Shown here: positions 1-7,880 of the stretch, piece by piece
How the letters are laid out: every line of letters begins with the position of its first letter
Numbering within the stretch: position 1 is the stretch's first letter
DNA from: Cereibacter azotoformans
GTDB lineage: Bacteria > Pseudomonadota > Alphaproteobacteria > Rhodobacterales > Rhodobacteraceae
Assembly: GCA_017599285.1 (NCBI GenBank)
Contig: JAGFXX010000001.1
Coordinates: 1,364,001 to 1,428,000, forward strand
Reading direction: 5' to 3'
Length of the DNA: 64,000 nt
Notes under the pieces: model-generated
The model's database searches: none
What the model was told of the DNA's origin: nothing
Seen by the model: the letters and a program-made list of their open reading frames with translations, nothing else
Position numbers and translations under genes: made by a program

Positions 1-858
1 CGAGACCACCAGCGAGACCGAGCGACAGGCGGGCAGTTCGCCCCTCAGTTGATCGAGCGAGGTGAGAAAGTCGCTCTGCCCGGAGGCCGTGTGCACATTG
101 GCGGTTTCGCTTTCGCCCGGTCCGTAATTGTAGGCGAGACGGCTCGTGGCCAGCGCATATTCGCCAGAGCCGGGGATCATCGCCACGCCTCTCACCGCGC
201 GCTGCAGATTCGTCACCCGGTCCGCCAGGGGGCCCTGCGCGGCACGCATGACCTCGAAGGAGAACTGTGGCACCCGGTTCCCGAAGGGTTCGAGTTGCAG
301 ATCCTCAATGACCACATAGGCGATGCCGCGGTAGGCAGGGGCCAGACCGGCCCCCTCCACCGCTTCGATCTTCGGATCGGGAAGCTGATCCTCCGTCCCT
401 CGATAGAGGCGAAGATTGAGCGTGTCCGGCGCGATCTCGGCCCCGTCCGCCCAGATCCGCCCCACGCGCAGGATCTCGCCCTCGCACAGCGCGACGGCGA
501 GGCTCACCGAGTAGGAGTAGCTGACCACGGTGGTCCGGGGACCGCCGCCTTTCCCACCGCTCGAACTCTCGGACTGGCTCTCGAGAAAGCGCGAGGCCCA
601 GATCACCTGCCCCGCAACCCGGTTCCGGCCGAAGATCTGCGCCACCGCGGCGCCCTCGCCCGCACCCATCAGGCGGAAACGCTCGATCCGCACGGTGCGC
701 ACGGTCTGCGATCCGGCGCCCATCAGGCGCTGATCGATCATCTGCCCGACCGTCGCCCCGATCGCGCGGCCGATCACCGCGCCGGTCAGCCCCAGCACCG
801 TGCCGCCAAAGCCTGCCCCGATCGCCGATCCCGCCGCCGCAAGCAAAAGCGTTGCCAT
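1..858 (-). CDS. GTA host-specificity / 'megatron' tail-tip protein (g15), partial
   Basis: The reading frame opens at an ATG overlapping the g14 stop (ATGA, 855-858) and stays open for 286 codons to the window edge, so the C-terminal part is missing. The N-terminus (MATLLLAAAGSAIGAGFGG) is a glycine/alanine-rich hydrophobic stretch with a GxxxG character, followed by MIDQRLMGAGSQ; this is how GTA/phage tail-tip megatron proteins begin. In RcGTA the family protein forms the end of the tail that contacts the recipient cell envelope. It is the last gene of the structural operon, directly downstream of the NlpC/P60 peptidase gene. Assignment rests on the start, the position in the cluster and the length; the receptor-binding part cannot be seen. 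Confidence 0.85.
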   Translation of the reverse strand, partial: MATLLLAAAGSAIGAGFGGTVLGLTGAVIGRAIGATVGQMIDQRLMGAGSQTVRTVRIERFRLMGAGEGAAVAQIFGRNRVAGQVIWASRFLESQSESSSGGKGGGPRTTVVSYSYSVSLAVALCEGEILRVGRIWADGAEIAPDTLNLRLYRGTEDQLPDPKIEAVEGAGLAPAYRGIAYVVIEDLQLEPFGNRVPQFSFEVMRAAQGPLADRVTNLQRAVRGVAMIPGSGEYALATSRLAYNYGPGESETANVHTASGQSDFLTSLDQLRGELPACRSVSLVVS

Positions 859-1298
859 CAGTCATTCCTTTCCGGGAAGGCATAGCGCGCCGCAAGCCGC
901 CGCGCCCAAGGCTCAGAGAGCGGGCTCTCCACCACTCCGTGCCCGCAATAGGCATGAACGAAGGACGCCTCCGGGCCGCTGCACACCAGGATGCCGAGGT
1001 GCTTGGCCACAGCCTCGGGACGCATTCGGAACAGAAGAACGTCTCCCTCCGACGCCGCGTCCAGCGGCTGTCTCAGCAGCCACCGATCGCAGGCGGCCAT
1101 CAGCCGCTCGTCGCCCGACGGCTCGGACCAGTCCGGGGTATAGGGCGGCACCAGCACCGGCTCCGGCCCGACAAGCGTCCGCCAGATCCCTCGCAGAAGG
1201 CCGAGGCAATCCGTGCCTGCTCCCCGTGTCGAGGCCTGATGCACATAGGGCGTGCCGATCCAGTGCCGTGCCTCCGCCACCACGTCCGCGCCGCTCAT
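858..1298 (-). CDS. GTA NlpC/P60 family cell-wall peptidase (g14)
   Basis: A 146-aa NlpC/P60-type cysteine peptidase. The catalytic cysteine is in TDCLGLLRG (about residue 31) and the histidine in KHLGILV (about residue 100), the usual D-C...H order of the fold. In RcGTA the homologue sits in the tail tip and cuts recipient peptidoglycan during DNA delivery. I chose ATG 1298, which overlaps the g13 stop as ATGA; a GTG six bases upstream is the only longer alternative. It overlaps g15 in the same ATGA way, so g13, g14 and g15 are likely translationally coupled. Confidence 0.92.
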   Translation of the reverse strand: MSGADVVAEARHWIGTPYVHQASTRGAGTDCLGLLRGIWRTLVGPEPVLVPPYTPDWSEPSGDERLMAACDRWLLRQPLDAASEGDVLLFRMRPEAVAKHLGILVCSGPEASFVHAYCGHGVVESPLSEPWARRLAARYAFPERND

Positions 1299-2179
1299 TC
1301 CCACAGGCTCCCGCCGTCATTGGCCTTGGTCGTGGCCGGGTAGGCGCTCAGCCAATCCTCTCCCGGAAGATGCGGAAAGCCGCGAAAGTTGCGCAGATTG
1401 CCGAACTTGAGCCGGCAGGTTTCGGCGCGCCGATCGCAGCCGGCCTCGAGCCGCACAAGGTCTCCTGCGGCGATCTCCGGCCCAAGCGCCTCCCACAGCT
1501 CGACCGTCCGTGCACCTGCTGCAAGCCGGTCGTTCTTCACCACGCCGATCGACCCCCTGGCCGTCCCGCTGAGGACGACAAGGCGCCCCTGCTCGAACCA
1601 GCGGTCGGCATAGGCCGCGAGCCCCGTAAACCCGAAGGCCTGCCGGTCCGTAACCGACCCCACGGGCCGCTCGACCGAGAATGAGCCGTCGCTCAGATCA
1701 AGACCGCACTTGCCGTCCCCCAGGACCGCCTGGCAGTCGCGCTGATAGACCCTTCCCTGCGGCTGGTTCAACGCCTCGGTCAGACCGCGCAACTCGGCGC
1801 GGAAACGCCCACCCGCATGGGTGATCTCGCCCAGTGTGCCCCGAAACTGCAACAGCCGCTCGCCCGGATCCATCCAGTTCACCAGCCAGGCAAGAACCCC
1901 CGCCCCGTCGAAGCGCCCGGCCAGCAGGTCCGCCTCGGTCACCGAGCCGTGCGACAGCGCGCCCACCGTCTCGGCATTGTCCACCGAAAGGCCGGTCGTC
2001 TGCTGCAACGCCGACGACGTCAGGCCGGTCTCGGCCCGGCACAGGATCCCGTCAAAGCCGAGATCCCGATCGTGATCGGTAAAGCCGAACACCTGCCCGT
2101 CGCGCCGCGTAACGGCCCAGCAGCGGCATACCGTCGTCGCACCGCTCTTCAGATGCGCATGAAGCTCCCTCGCGCCCAT
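1295..2179 (-). CDS. GTA baseplate hub protein, DUF2163 (g13)
   Basis: A 294-aa DUF2163/phage BR0599-family protein (GTA gp13). The N-terminus (ARELHAHLKSGATT) and the cysteine-containing C-terminal part (CDRRAETCRLKFGNLRNF, then FRGFPHLPGEDWL) match the family layout. The cysteine pattern near the C-terminus (C...C...C with NLRNFRGFPHLPG) is the segment most typical of these hub proteins. Start ATG at 2179 shares one base with the g12 stop (TGATG). It acts in the tail baseplate between the distal tail protein (g12) and the megatron (g15). Confidence 0.9.
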   Translation of the reverse strand: MGARELHAHLKSGATTVCRCWAVTRRDGQVFGFTDHDRDLGFDGILCRAETGLTSSALQQTTGLSVDNAETVGALSHGSVTEADLLAGRFDGAGVLAWLVNWMDPGERLLQFRGTLGEITHAGGRFRAELRGLTEALNQPQGRVYQRDCQAVLGDGKCGLDLSDGSFSVERPVGSVTDRQAFGFTGLAAYADRWFEQGRLVVLSGTARGSIGVVKNDRLAAGARTVELWEALGPEIAAGDLVRLEAGCDRRAETCRLKFGNLRNFRGFPHLPGEDWLSAYPATTKANDGGSLWE

Positions 2180-2811
2180 CAGACCCGCACCTCCATCACG
2201 GGAACGCTCGGCACCTCGCCCGCCTGAAACGAAGCCATCGAGATCTGGATCCGGTCCGTGTCGAACCGGACGGGGACGTCGAACTCGAAGCCCGCCGTGA
2301 CCTCCGCCCCCGCGGCGGGGGCGACGGCGAGTGTCACCAGCCCCGTCGTCGCATCGAGCGAGAAGCCCGCACCCGGTGCCAGCGCCGTGCCGGACACGGC
2401 CACGGTCACTGTCCCGGCCACGGGCTTGGTCACAGGCCGGACATAGCTTTCCGCACCCGAACTGTAGGTCTTCTGCAGTGCAAAGGTGCGCGCCGTGCCG
2501 TCGCCCGTGCCGATGATCTGATCATGGGCTTGCGGCACCTCATCCGGCGCGCAGGAGCGGAAGTCGGCCCAGTCCTTCCAGCGAAACCCGAAAAGCTGCC
2601 CGCGGCGCGCCTCGAAAAAGGCCAGCACCGCCTCCACGTCGCGCAGCGAGCGCAACGCCACCCCCGCATCATATCGGCGGCGTGAATGCGCCCAGAGGCT
2701 GTTGCGCTCCTCGAACCCATTGACCAGCGTGACGATCTCGGTCCGCCGCTCGGGGCCGCCGACCGAGCCGAAGCTGAGGTTCGTGGGAAAGCGGACCTCG
2801 TGAAAGCTCAT
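2179..2811 (-). CDS. GTA distal tail protein, DUF2460 (g12)
   Basis: A 210-aa DUF2460 protein. It begins MSFHEVRFPTNLSFGSVGG, followed by a conserved segment with RRRYDAGVALRS and a domain containing FFEARRGQLFGFRWKDWAD, both characteristic of GTA/phage TIGR02217-type distal tail proteins. It probably forms the ring joining the tail tube to the baseplate hub. Gene order tape measure, distal tail, hub, peptidase matches RcGTA. The gap to g11 is 9 nt, and it shares one base with g13. Confidence 0.9.
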   Translation of the reverse strand: MSFHEVRFPTNLSFGSVGGPERRTEIVTLVNGFEERNSLWAHSRRRYDAGVALRSLRDVEAVLAFFEARRGQLFGFRWKDWADFRSCAPDEVPQAHDQIIGTGDGTARTFALQKTYSSGAESYVRPVTKPVAGTVTVAVSGTALAPGAGFSLDATTGLVTLAVAPAAGAEVTAGFEFDVPVRFDTDRIQISMASFQAGEVPSVPVMEVRV

Positions 2812-2820
2812 GCCGTTCCC

Positions 2821-3474
2821 CTATCCATTGCGTTGCCCGCGCGAGAGCATGCGGCTCACCTGCGCGGCGATCTGGCCCCGGCTGCGCTCAAAGCCCTGCA
2901 CGTCGGGCGTGGCCACGTTCATCACCACCTGAACGGCCCTGCCGCCGCCGGCTTGCACGCCGAGGCGCCCGTCCGTCCCGCGCGCCAGCGGCAGGATCGC
3001 CTCGGGTCCCGCCTCACCCATGATCCCGGTTCCGCCGCGCATCGCGAAGGGCGTGGCGCCGGCCACCACCCCGCCCCGCGCGAAGGCCATTACCCGCCCC
3101 TGCGCAAAGGCCGCCCCCTTGGCAAAGGGCAAGAGCCCGCCCAGCACCGAGTTCAGCCCGTTCGCCACGAAGCCCGAGACGGCATCCTGCACCGGCTTCA
3201 TCGCGATCGAATAGACCGTGCGCGAGATCGACTGCGCGAGACCCTCCATCGCGTCCGAGAGCTTCATCCCGTCGAAGAGCACGCCATCGAAGGCGCGGCG
3301 AAGGCCCGTTCCCACGCCGCTCGACAGCCGGTCCACCTCGCGGCCCGTGAACACCATCGAATCCCGCATCCGTGCAAGCTCCGCCTCGAAGGTGGCCGTC
3401 ATGCCGGCCGCATTGCCCAGCGTCGCCTCGAGTGCCGCCACCTGCTCCTCAAGAGTCTCGATGTCAGCCATCAT
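2821..3474 (-). CDS. GTA tail tape-measure protein (g11)
   Basis: About 217 aa, rich in alanine and glycine, with an N-terminal coiled-coil segment (MADIETLEEQVAALEA) and a glycine-rich C-terminal segment (GGRAVQVVMNVATPDVQGF) that ends phage tail tape-measure proteins. The short length fits the short tail of GTA particles. Three ATGs lie close together (3480, 3474, 3471); AGGA at the correct distance favours 3474 or 3471. It follows the two tail-assembly chaperone-like genes, as in siphophage clusters. Confidence 0.85.
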   Translation of the reverse strand: MMADIETLEEQVAALEATLGNAAGMTATFEAELARMRDSMVFTGREVDRLSSGVGTGLRRAFDGVLFDGMKLSDAMEGLAQSISRTVYSIAMKPVQDAVSGFVANGLNSVLGGLLPFAKGAAFAQGRVMAFARGGVVAGATPFAMRGGTGIMGEAGPEAILPLARGTDGRLGVQAGGGRAVQVVMNVATPDVQGFERSRGQIAAQVSRMLSRGQRNG

Positions 3475-3664
3475 CCTCATCCTTTCGCATGTCCGGATAG
3501 GCGCGCAGCAACTCGTCCAGCCGCGCGCGCGACAGGGGCGACACCGCGGACGCCCCCAGCATGATCCTCAACTCGGCGGGGGTGAGCCGCCAGAAGGCGT
3601 CCGGCGACAGCCGAAGTCCCTCAAGGCCCACCCGAAGCAGCCCGGCCCAGTCCAGCCCGGCCAT
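3464..3664 (-). CDS. GTA small tail-assembly protein (g10.1)
   Basis: A 66-aa protein starting MAGLDWAGLLRVGLEGLRLSPD and containing FWRLTPAELRIMLG, which matches the small DUF2376/'phage tail assembly chaperone' family found just before the tape measure in GTA clusters. It overlaps g11 and lies 1 nt after the g10 stop. The longer same-frame extension upstream is antisense-like coding of g10 and has no family resemblance, so ATG 3664 is chosen. Confidence 0.8.
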   Translation of the reverse strand: MAGLDWAGLLRVGLEGLRLSPDAFWRLTPAELRIMLGASAVSPLSRARLDELLRAYPDMRKDEDDG

Positions 3665-3665
3665 G

Positions 3666-3983
3666 TCACTCCTCCGGCAGGGCGAAGGCGCGGGCCAGCA
3701 GTTCGGCCGCGGCGCGCGCGGCCCCCACGGGTCCACCAGCCAGATCCGCGCGCCGCAGATCCTCCGCCGAGCCCTGCCAGCCCCCGCCACGCAATCCCGC
3801 CACCAGCACCGCCAGCACGTCGCGCGCCGAGAACCGCCGCTCCTCGAACCTCTCCGCAAGCGCGATCAGACTGTCGGCCCCGAGTTCCACCTCCAGCTCC
3901 GCCAACACGCCCAGGGTAAGCTTGCCCGTGTGGCGCCGGCCATCGAGCCAGATCGCCACCTCTCCTGCCCAGGGATTGGCCAT
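3666..3983 (-). CDS. GTA tail-tube assembly protein (g10)
   Basis: A 105-aa 'gene transfer agent family protein' resembling the GTA gp10/TAC group. Key segment: NPWAGEVAIWLDGRRHTGKL followed by LGVLAELEVELG. In siphophages the two small genes before the tape measure encode tail-assembly chaperones, and g10/g10.1 sit in that slot. ATG 3983 overlaps the g9 stop as TGATG; the GTG three bases upstream is a possible alternative. Confidence 0.82.
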   Translation of the reverse strand: MANPWAGEVAIWLDGRRHTGKLTLGVLAELEVELGADSLIALAERFEERRFSARDVLAVLVAGLRGGGWQGSAEDLRRADLAGGPVGAARAAAELLARAFALPEE

Positions 3984-4396
3984 CACAGCGCCGCAAAGCC
4001 GAGCTTGCCCGCCGAGGCGAGCGTCATCTCGTAGGTCGCCTCGCCATCATGGCTCCCGGCATATTCGATGGCGGAGATCAGGAACGGCCCCTCGACCACG
4101 CCAAAGCTCGGGATCACCACCTGAAAGCGCGGCGCCTCGCCGGCAAAGAACAGCGCCCGGGCCCGTTCGTCCGTTGCTTCGTCCCGGAACACGCCCGAGC
4201 CCGAGATGGACGCCGATTTCACGCCCGCCCCCGCCAGCAGTTCCCTCCAACCGCCCTGGCTTTCAAGTGAGGTCACGTCCACCGTCTCCGCGTTGAAGCT
4301 GATCCTCGTGGCGCGAAGCCCGGCCATCGTCTGAAAGACGCCGCTCCCCGTCAGATCCACCTTGACCAGCAGGTCCCTGCCGTTCTGCACGCCCAT
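3983..4396 (-). CDS. GTA major tail tube protein (g9)
   Basis: A 137-aa major tail protein of the phage TP901-1 type. It begins MGVQNGRDLLVKVDLTG, then has TRISFNAETVDVTSLES and ends VEGPFLISAIEYAGSHDGEA...YEMTLASAG, all typical of tail-tube proteins with this fold. It forms the stacked rings of the tail tube. It lies between the tail terminator gene (g8, 33-nt gap) and the chaperone-like gene g10. Confidence 0.93.
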   Translation of the reverse strand: MGVQNGRDLLVKVDLTGSGVFQTMAGLRATRISFNAETVDVTSLESQGGWRELLAGAGVKSASISGSGVFRDEATDERARALFFAGEAPRFQVVIPSFGVVEGPFLISAIEYAGSHDGEATYEMTLASAGKLGFAAL

Positions 4397-4429
4397 GACT
4401 TTTCTCCATGATGTCCGGCCAGGCCGGTG

Positions 4430-4828
4430 TCAGTCCTCGATCCGCGCGCGGAAGATGAGGTCGATGCGCCGTGCCCCGCCCGAGGCAAGCCGGCGCGCCG
4501 TGCCCTTCAGGAAACGCAGACCCACCAGCCGCCCCCGGCCCAGCGCAAGCGACGCATCCTCGAGCGCGTCCGAGACGGACGCAGCGACCCGCTTGGCCTC
4601 GAGAAAACCCGCCGCATCCGAGATCACGCTGATCGTGAAGCGGTGCTCGGCACCTCCGCCCGTGCTGTCCGAGACATCGCGCACCTCCTCGGGTCCGATC
4701 AGGACCCAGGTGCCCCGTCCCCCGCCCTTCGGCAGGGCGTCATGCACCGGCACGTCCGCAAGGTCCGGCCACGCGGCCAGCCGCTGGAAGAGCGCCGCCT
4801 GCAATGCGGCCGCAGCCCCGTAGCTCAT
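4430..4828 (-). CDS. GTA tail terminator, DUF3168 (g8)
   Basis: A 132-aa DUF3168 protein starting MSYGAAAALQAALFQRLA, with PVHDALPKGG and the C-terminal segment FRARIED. The family caps the tail tube on the head side. The start ATG 4828 overlaps the g7 stop (ATGA); a longer same-frame opening further upstream runs antisense-like through g7 and is not credible. Position after the head-closure gene matches RcGTA. Confidence 0.88.
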   Translation of the reverse strand: MSYGAAAALQAALFQRLAAWPDLADVPVHDALPKGGGRGTWVLIGPEEVRDVSDSTGGGAEHRFTISVISDAAGFLEAKRVAASVSDALEDASLALGRGRLVGLRFLKGTARRLASGGARRIDLIFRARIED

Positions 4829-5163
4829 GCCGGCACCTCCTCGCGGGCAAAGCAGGTGAGGTAACGCCCGCCCGCATCCTTCTCGCTCACCGCCAGGATG
4901 GGATAGATCCGCCCGCCTTCGCGGAAACGCTGCCCCGGCTCGGGCCGCGCCATCGAGCCCATCGGCGACGCGCGTACCGTGATCTTCAGCGGCACCGAGC
5001 CCAGTGGCACCTCCGCAATCGCCACCTCGCGCCCGGTTCCCGGCTCGATCTTCGCCCAGTGCGTTCCAAGCCCCGCCCAACTCAGCACGCGGCCCCCGGC
5101 CCCATCCTCCTCCGACAGCGGCGCCTCGAGCACGAGCCGCCGGTTGAGCATCTCGCGCATCAC
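4825..5163 (-). CDS. GTA head-tail stopper / head-closure protein (g7)
   Basis: A 112-aa head-tail joining protein (SPP1 gp16/HK97 head-closure type). It begins with MREMLNRRLVLEAP and has the beta-rich pattern GTHWAKIEPGTGREV...ITVRASPMGS...RFREGGRIYPILAVSEKD common to the family. It closes the DNA-filled head and connects to the tail. It overlaps g6 by 4 nt (ATGA) and g8 by 4 nt. Confidence 0.88.
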   Translation of the reverse strand: MMREMLNRRLVLEAPLSEEDGAGGRVLSWAGLGTHWAKIEPGTGREVAIAEVPLGSVPLKITVRASPMGSMARPEPGQRFREGGRIYPILAVSEKDAGGRYLTCFAREEVPA

Positions 5164-5759
5164 GCCACTCCCCCGCCCAGCAGCCGGACCGTTCGCCAGC
5201 GTTCGATCAGGCCAGCGACCTGCCGGGGCAGCCCCGCGGCACTCAGGCCAGGCTCGTATCGGTTCTCGTAGTAATCCGCCGCAAGCAGCATCACCGCCTG
5301 CGCCAGATCCGGAGGAACCTCGGCCCAGCTCTCGCCGAAACCCGCGTCGAACAGGACCTCGACCCGCCCGCCCTCCGGCACGGCCGGCAGCAGCCCCACC
5401 CTCGGCATCAGCTTCGGCCGGTGCAGATCGCGCACCAGCCGCCAGAGGCTCGGGGAAACAGGCGCCGCCCGGTCCTGCCCGTCCACCCGCACGACCGAGA
5501 CCACCTCGGCCACCGGCGCGACCGGCAGGGCCTGCGCCTCATCCGTGCGCCAGTCATCGAGCACCAGCAGATACCGACGGGCGAGCAGCACCTTGCCGGT
5601 GCGGCCTTCGATCGTCGTCATGGCCGCGCGGAGGAACGAAGCCAGCAGCCCGTCCTGCAGCCCCTCCTCGCCAAAACCCGAACCGAGGCGCAGATGCTCC
5701 TTCAGCCGGGCCACCGGCAACACGCCGTCCGGCACCGCCGTCTGCTCGATCAACATCAT
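5160..5759 (-). CDS. GTA head-tail connector/adaptor (g6)
   Basis: A 199-aa gp6-like head-tail connector. The N-terminal half (VLPVARLKEHLRLGSGFGEE...LASFLRAAMTTIEGRTGK) is the alpha-helical adaptor motif seen in HK97 gp6-like and GTA proteins; the C-terminus contains PPDLAQAVMLLAADYYENR, the conserved helix of the family. It binds the portal ring. It is separated from the capsid gene by 89 nt that hold a perfect hairpin (5785-5810). Confidence 0.88.
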   Translation of the reverse strand: MMLIEQTAVPDGVLPVARLKEHLRLGSGFGEEGLQDGLLASFLRAAMTTIEGRTGKVLLARRYLLVLDDWRTDEAQALPVAPVAEVVSVVRVDGQDRAAPVSPSLWRLVRDLHRPKLMPRVGLLPAVPEGGRVEVLFDAGFGESWAEVPPDLAQAVMLLAADYYENRYEPGLSAAGLPRQVAGLIERWRTVRLLGGGVA

Positions 5760-5784
5760 GGGAAGAACTCCGATCTCCGGGGAA

Positions 5785-5810
5785 GCGCGCGCCGGAGCCC
5801 CGGCGCGCGC
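5785..5810 (-). repeat. Perfect 11-bp GC hairpin between GTA g5 and g6
   Basis: Arms GCGCGCGCCGG (5785-5795) and CCGGCGCGCGC (5800-5810) with the 4-nt loop AGCC. There is no T tract on either side, so it is not a standard intrinsic terminator. It lies directly after the major capsid gene, where an mRNA-stabilising or attenuating structure could make capsid mRNA more abundant than downstream mRNA; that role is inference. Confidence 0.85.
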
Positions 5811-5848
5811 CCGCCGCCCGTCGCGGGGGCGGCCTCGCGCAGCATCCG

Positions 5849-7045
5849 TCAGGACACCGCGATCTTCAGCAGCTTGATCGCCGCATAATCGGTCACGTCA
5901 CCGCCGACCCGCTTCGTGGCGTAGAACAGGACGTGCGGCTTGGCCGAGAACGGATCGCGCAGCACCCGAACCTCCGGCCGCTCGGCGATCGTGTAACCCG
6001 CTGCAAAATCCCCGAAGGCGATGGCGAAGGCATTGGCGGCGATGTCCGGCATGTCCTCGCACAGCAGCACCGGATAGCCCATCAGCCGCGCGGGCTCGGC
6101 CGCGGCCAGACCATCCGACCACAGGAAGCGGCCGTCCGAGTCCTTCATCTTCCGCACCGCGCCCGCGGTCTTCGAGTTCATCACGAAGGTCGCGTTGGCG
6201 CGGTAATCGGCGCCCAGCGCATAGATCAGGTTGATGATGCAGTCGGCCGGGTTCGTTCCAAGAAAGTCGTTCGTCGCGCCCGTGGGAATGTATCCGATGT
6301 TGCCCCAGGTCCAGGACGCGTTCGGCACCTTCGCAGGCGCGAGGAACCCGCGCGGCTTGTCGGCGCCGTCGCCGCTCACGAAGGCCGCGCTCTCGGCCCG
6401 CATGAAGCGTGTGGCAATCTTGCCCGCAAGCCACCCCTCCACGTCGAAGGCCGCGTCGTCCAGAAGCCGCTGGCTCGCCTTCGGCATGGCCGACAGCTCG
6501 TGGAGCTTGATCGAGATGCGTTCGATCGCGGGCGTCGCACTCTCGCTGATGGCGCTCGCCTCGGTTGCCCAGCCCGAGCCCACTTCGGTACGGTCGATGA
6601 GAACCTCGAAGCTCGTGGCCTCCACATTGACCACACCGGCGATCTGCCGGATCGAGGCCGTCGAGAGCAGCATCGAGCGGATCGTGTCCGACGTCTGGGA
6701 ATCCACCAGATAGCCGCCGTCCGCCGCCACCGCAGTCGTCATCGCCTTGCCCTCCAGGACAAGCCCGCGCAGCCCGTCGTCGTCGCCCGAGCGGAGATAG
6801 GCCCCAAAGGCCTTGCGATGCGGGGCCTCCTGGTCGGCAGCGGCCGAGAGCGCCGGGCGCCCGTAGATCATGGTTTTGCGGTCCAGCATGGTCAAACGCT
6901 CTTCCTGTTGTTGCAACACGGTCTTCACCTCATCCTGAAAGAGCTTGATCTCCCTCAGGAAGCCGGCCATTGCGGCTTTCGCCTCTCCAGCCGGGTCGGG
7001 GCCTGCGGACATGCCTGTCCCGGCCCGAGCCCAGGTCTCGGTCAT
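5849..7045 (-). CDS. GTA major capsid protein (g5)
   Basis: A 398-aa HK97-fold major capsid protein. Residues ~1-100 form the scaffold-like delta region with a coiled coil (GFLREIKLFQDEVKTVLQQQ) that the prohead protease would remove; the mature part follows and includes RKAFGAYLRSGDDDGLRGL, GGYLVDSQTSDTIRSML, and the C-terminal RPEVRVLRDPFSAKPHVLFY. Start ATG 7045 has GAGGA at good spacing; another in-frame ATG lies 6 nt upstream. It follows the protease gene, and the hairpin at 5785-5810 follows it. Confidence 0.95.
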   Translation of the reverse strand: MTETWARAGTGMSAGPDPAGEAKAAMAGFLREIKLFQDEVKTVLQQQEERLTMLDRKTMIYGRPALSAAADQEAPHRKAFGAYLRSGDDDGLRGLVLEGKAMTTAVAADGGYLVDSQTSDTIRSMLLSTASIRQIAGVVNVEATSFEVLIDRTEVGSGWATEASAISESATPAIERISIKLHELSAMPKASQRLLDDAAFDVEGWLAGKIATRFMRAESAAFVSGDGADKPRGFLAPAKVPNASWTWGNIGYIPTGATNDFLGTNPADCIINLIYALGADYRANATFVMNSKTAGAVRKMKDSDGRFLWSDGLAAAEPARLMGYPVLLCEDMPDIAANAFAIAFGDFAAGYTIAERPEVRVLRDPFSAKPHVLFYATKRVGGDVTDYAAIKLLKIAVS

Positions 7046-7077
7046 CCTCATCTTCCTCTGGCTTGTGGTGGTTCGGG

Positions 7078-7641
7078 TCAGACGCCGGACAGGCTCTGCC
7101 GCGCGTCCTCGAAGAGTTCGGCGATGTCGTGCCAGTCCAGCTCGTCGTGGTCCTCGCCCTTCGCGGCGACGCGCGCCTCGGGCAGCATCGGGAAGGTGAC
7201 AAGGGACACCTCCCAGAGTTCGATCTCGGCCAGCACGCGGTGCCCCTTCGCGTCCCGCTCGGACCGGACGGTGCGATAGCCGATGGACAGACCGTCGATC
7301 GCTCCTGCCGCAATGAGGGCCGCCGCCTCGCGCCCCCGGCCGATCTCGGTCAGGATGCGGCCCTTGACCCACAGGCCGGTTTCATCCTCATGCACCTCGT
7401 CCCAGACGCCGATCACCTCGGCCGGATCGTGCTGCCAGAGCATCTTCACCCGCCGGCCCTGCAGCCTCATCGCCTCGAGCGAGGCCGCATAGGCATTGCG
7501 CGCCACCACGTCGCCGCCATGGTCGGGGCGGCCGAAGATCGAGGCATATCCCACGATCATCGAGCCCTCCGACAGGACGAGGCCCGTCTCGGGCCGGTGG
7601 AACTTGCGCTCCGGGGCACCGAATTCGTCTCTCATTCGCAT
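7078..7641 (-). CDS. GTA prohead protease (g4)
   Basis: A 187-aa HK97-family (S78) prohead protease. The pattern IVGYASIFGRPDHGGDVV, then VKMLWQHDPAEVIGVW (catalytic His) and AIDGLSIGYRTV (catalytic Ser) gives the family's His-Ser order. It matures the capsid by cutting the g5 N-terminal region. It lies 32 nt upstream of the capsid gene and just downstream of g3.5. Confidence 0.93.
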   Translation of the reverse strand: MRMRDEFGAPERKFHRPETGLVLSEGSMIVGYASIFGRPDHGGDVVARNAYAASLEAMRLQGRRVKMLWQHDPAEVIGVWDEVHEDETGLWVKGRILTEIGRGREAAALIAAGAIDGLSIGYRTVRSERDAKGHRVLAEIELWEVSLVTFPMLPEARVAAKGEDHDELDWHDIAELFEDARQSLSGV

Positions 7642-7645
7642 CCGC

Positions 7646-7879
7646 TCACTCCAAAAGGGCCCGCGCCACGGCCTCCGCCCCCTGCATCAACAGGAAGGCG
7701 GCGACACCGTAGAGCCAGAGCCACATGCGCTGCTCCACCCGCTCCAGCCCGTTCTCGATCCGCCCCAGCCGGAAATCGATCGCCGTCAGGCGCTCACCCG
7801 CAACGCGCTCGTTGGCATCGATACGCGCATGCGCCGCGTCGAAGCTCTGAAACAGGTAGCGCGAGCCGCTCTGGTCCAT
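7646..7879 (-). CDS. GTA small membrane-anchored protein (g3.5)
   Basis: A 77-aa protein with an N-terminal predicted coiled coil (about residues 10-50, including ERLTAIDFRLGRIENGLERV) and one C-terminal hydrophobic segment (WLWLYGVAAFLLMQGAEAVA). This size and layout correspond to the small ORF between portal and protease in RcGTA. No enzymatic motif is visible and the exact role is unknown to me. It is packed between g3 (1-nt gap) and g4 (4-nt gap). Confidence 0.75.
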   Translation of the reverse strand: MDQSGSRYLFQSFDAAHARIDANERVAGERLTAIDFRLGRIENGLERVEQRMWLWLYGVAAFLLMQGAEAVARALLE

Positions 7880-7880
7880 C

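Noticed and set aside
4979..7279. Open plus-strand frame of 766 codons
   Set aside because: It lies opposite GTA genes g5 to g7 and has the Pro/Arg/Ser-rich composition of antisense GC-rich DNA; no family resemblance.
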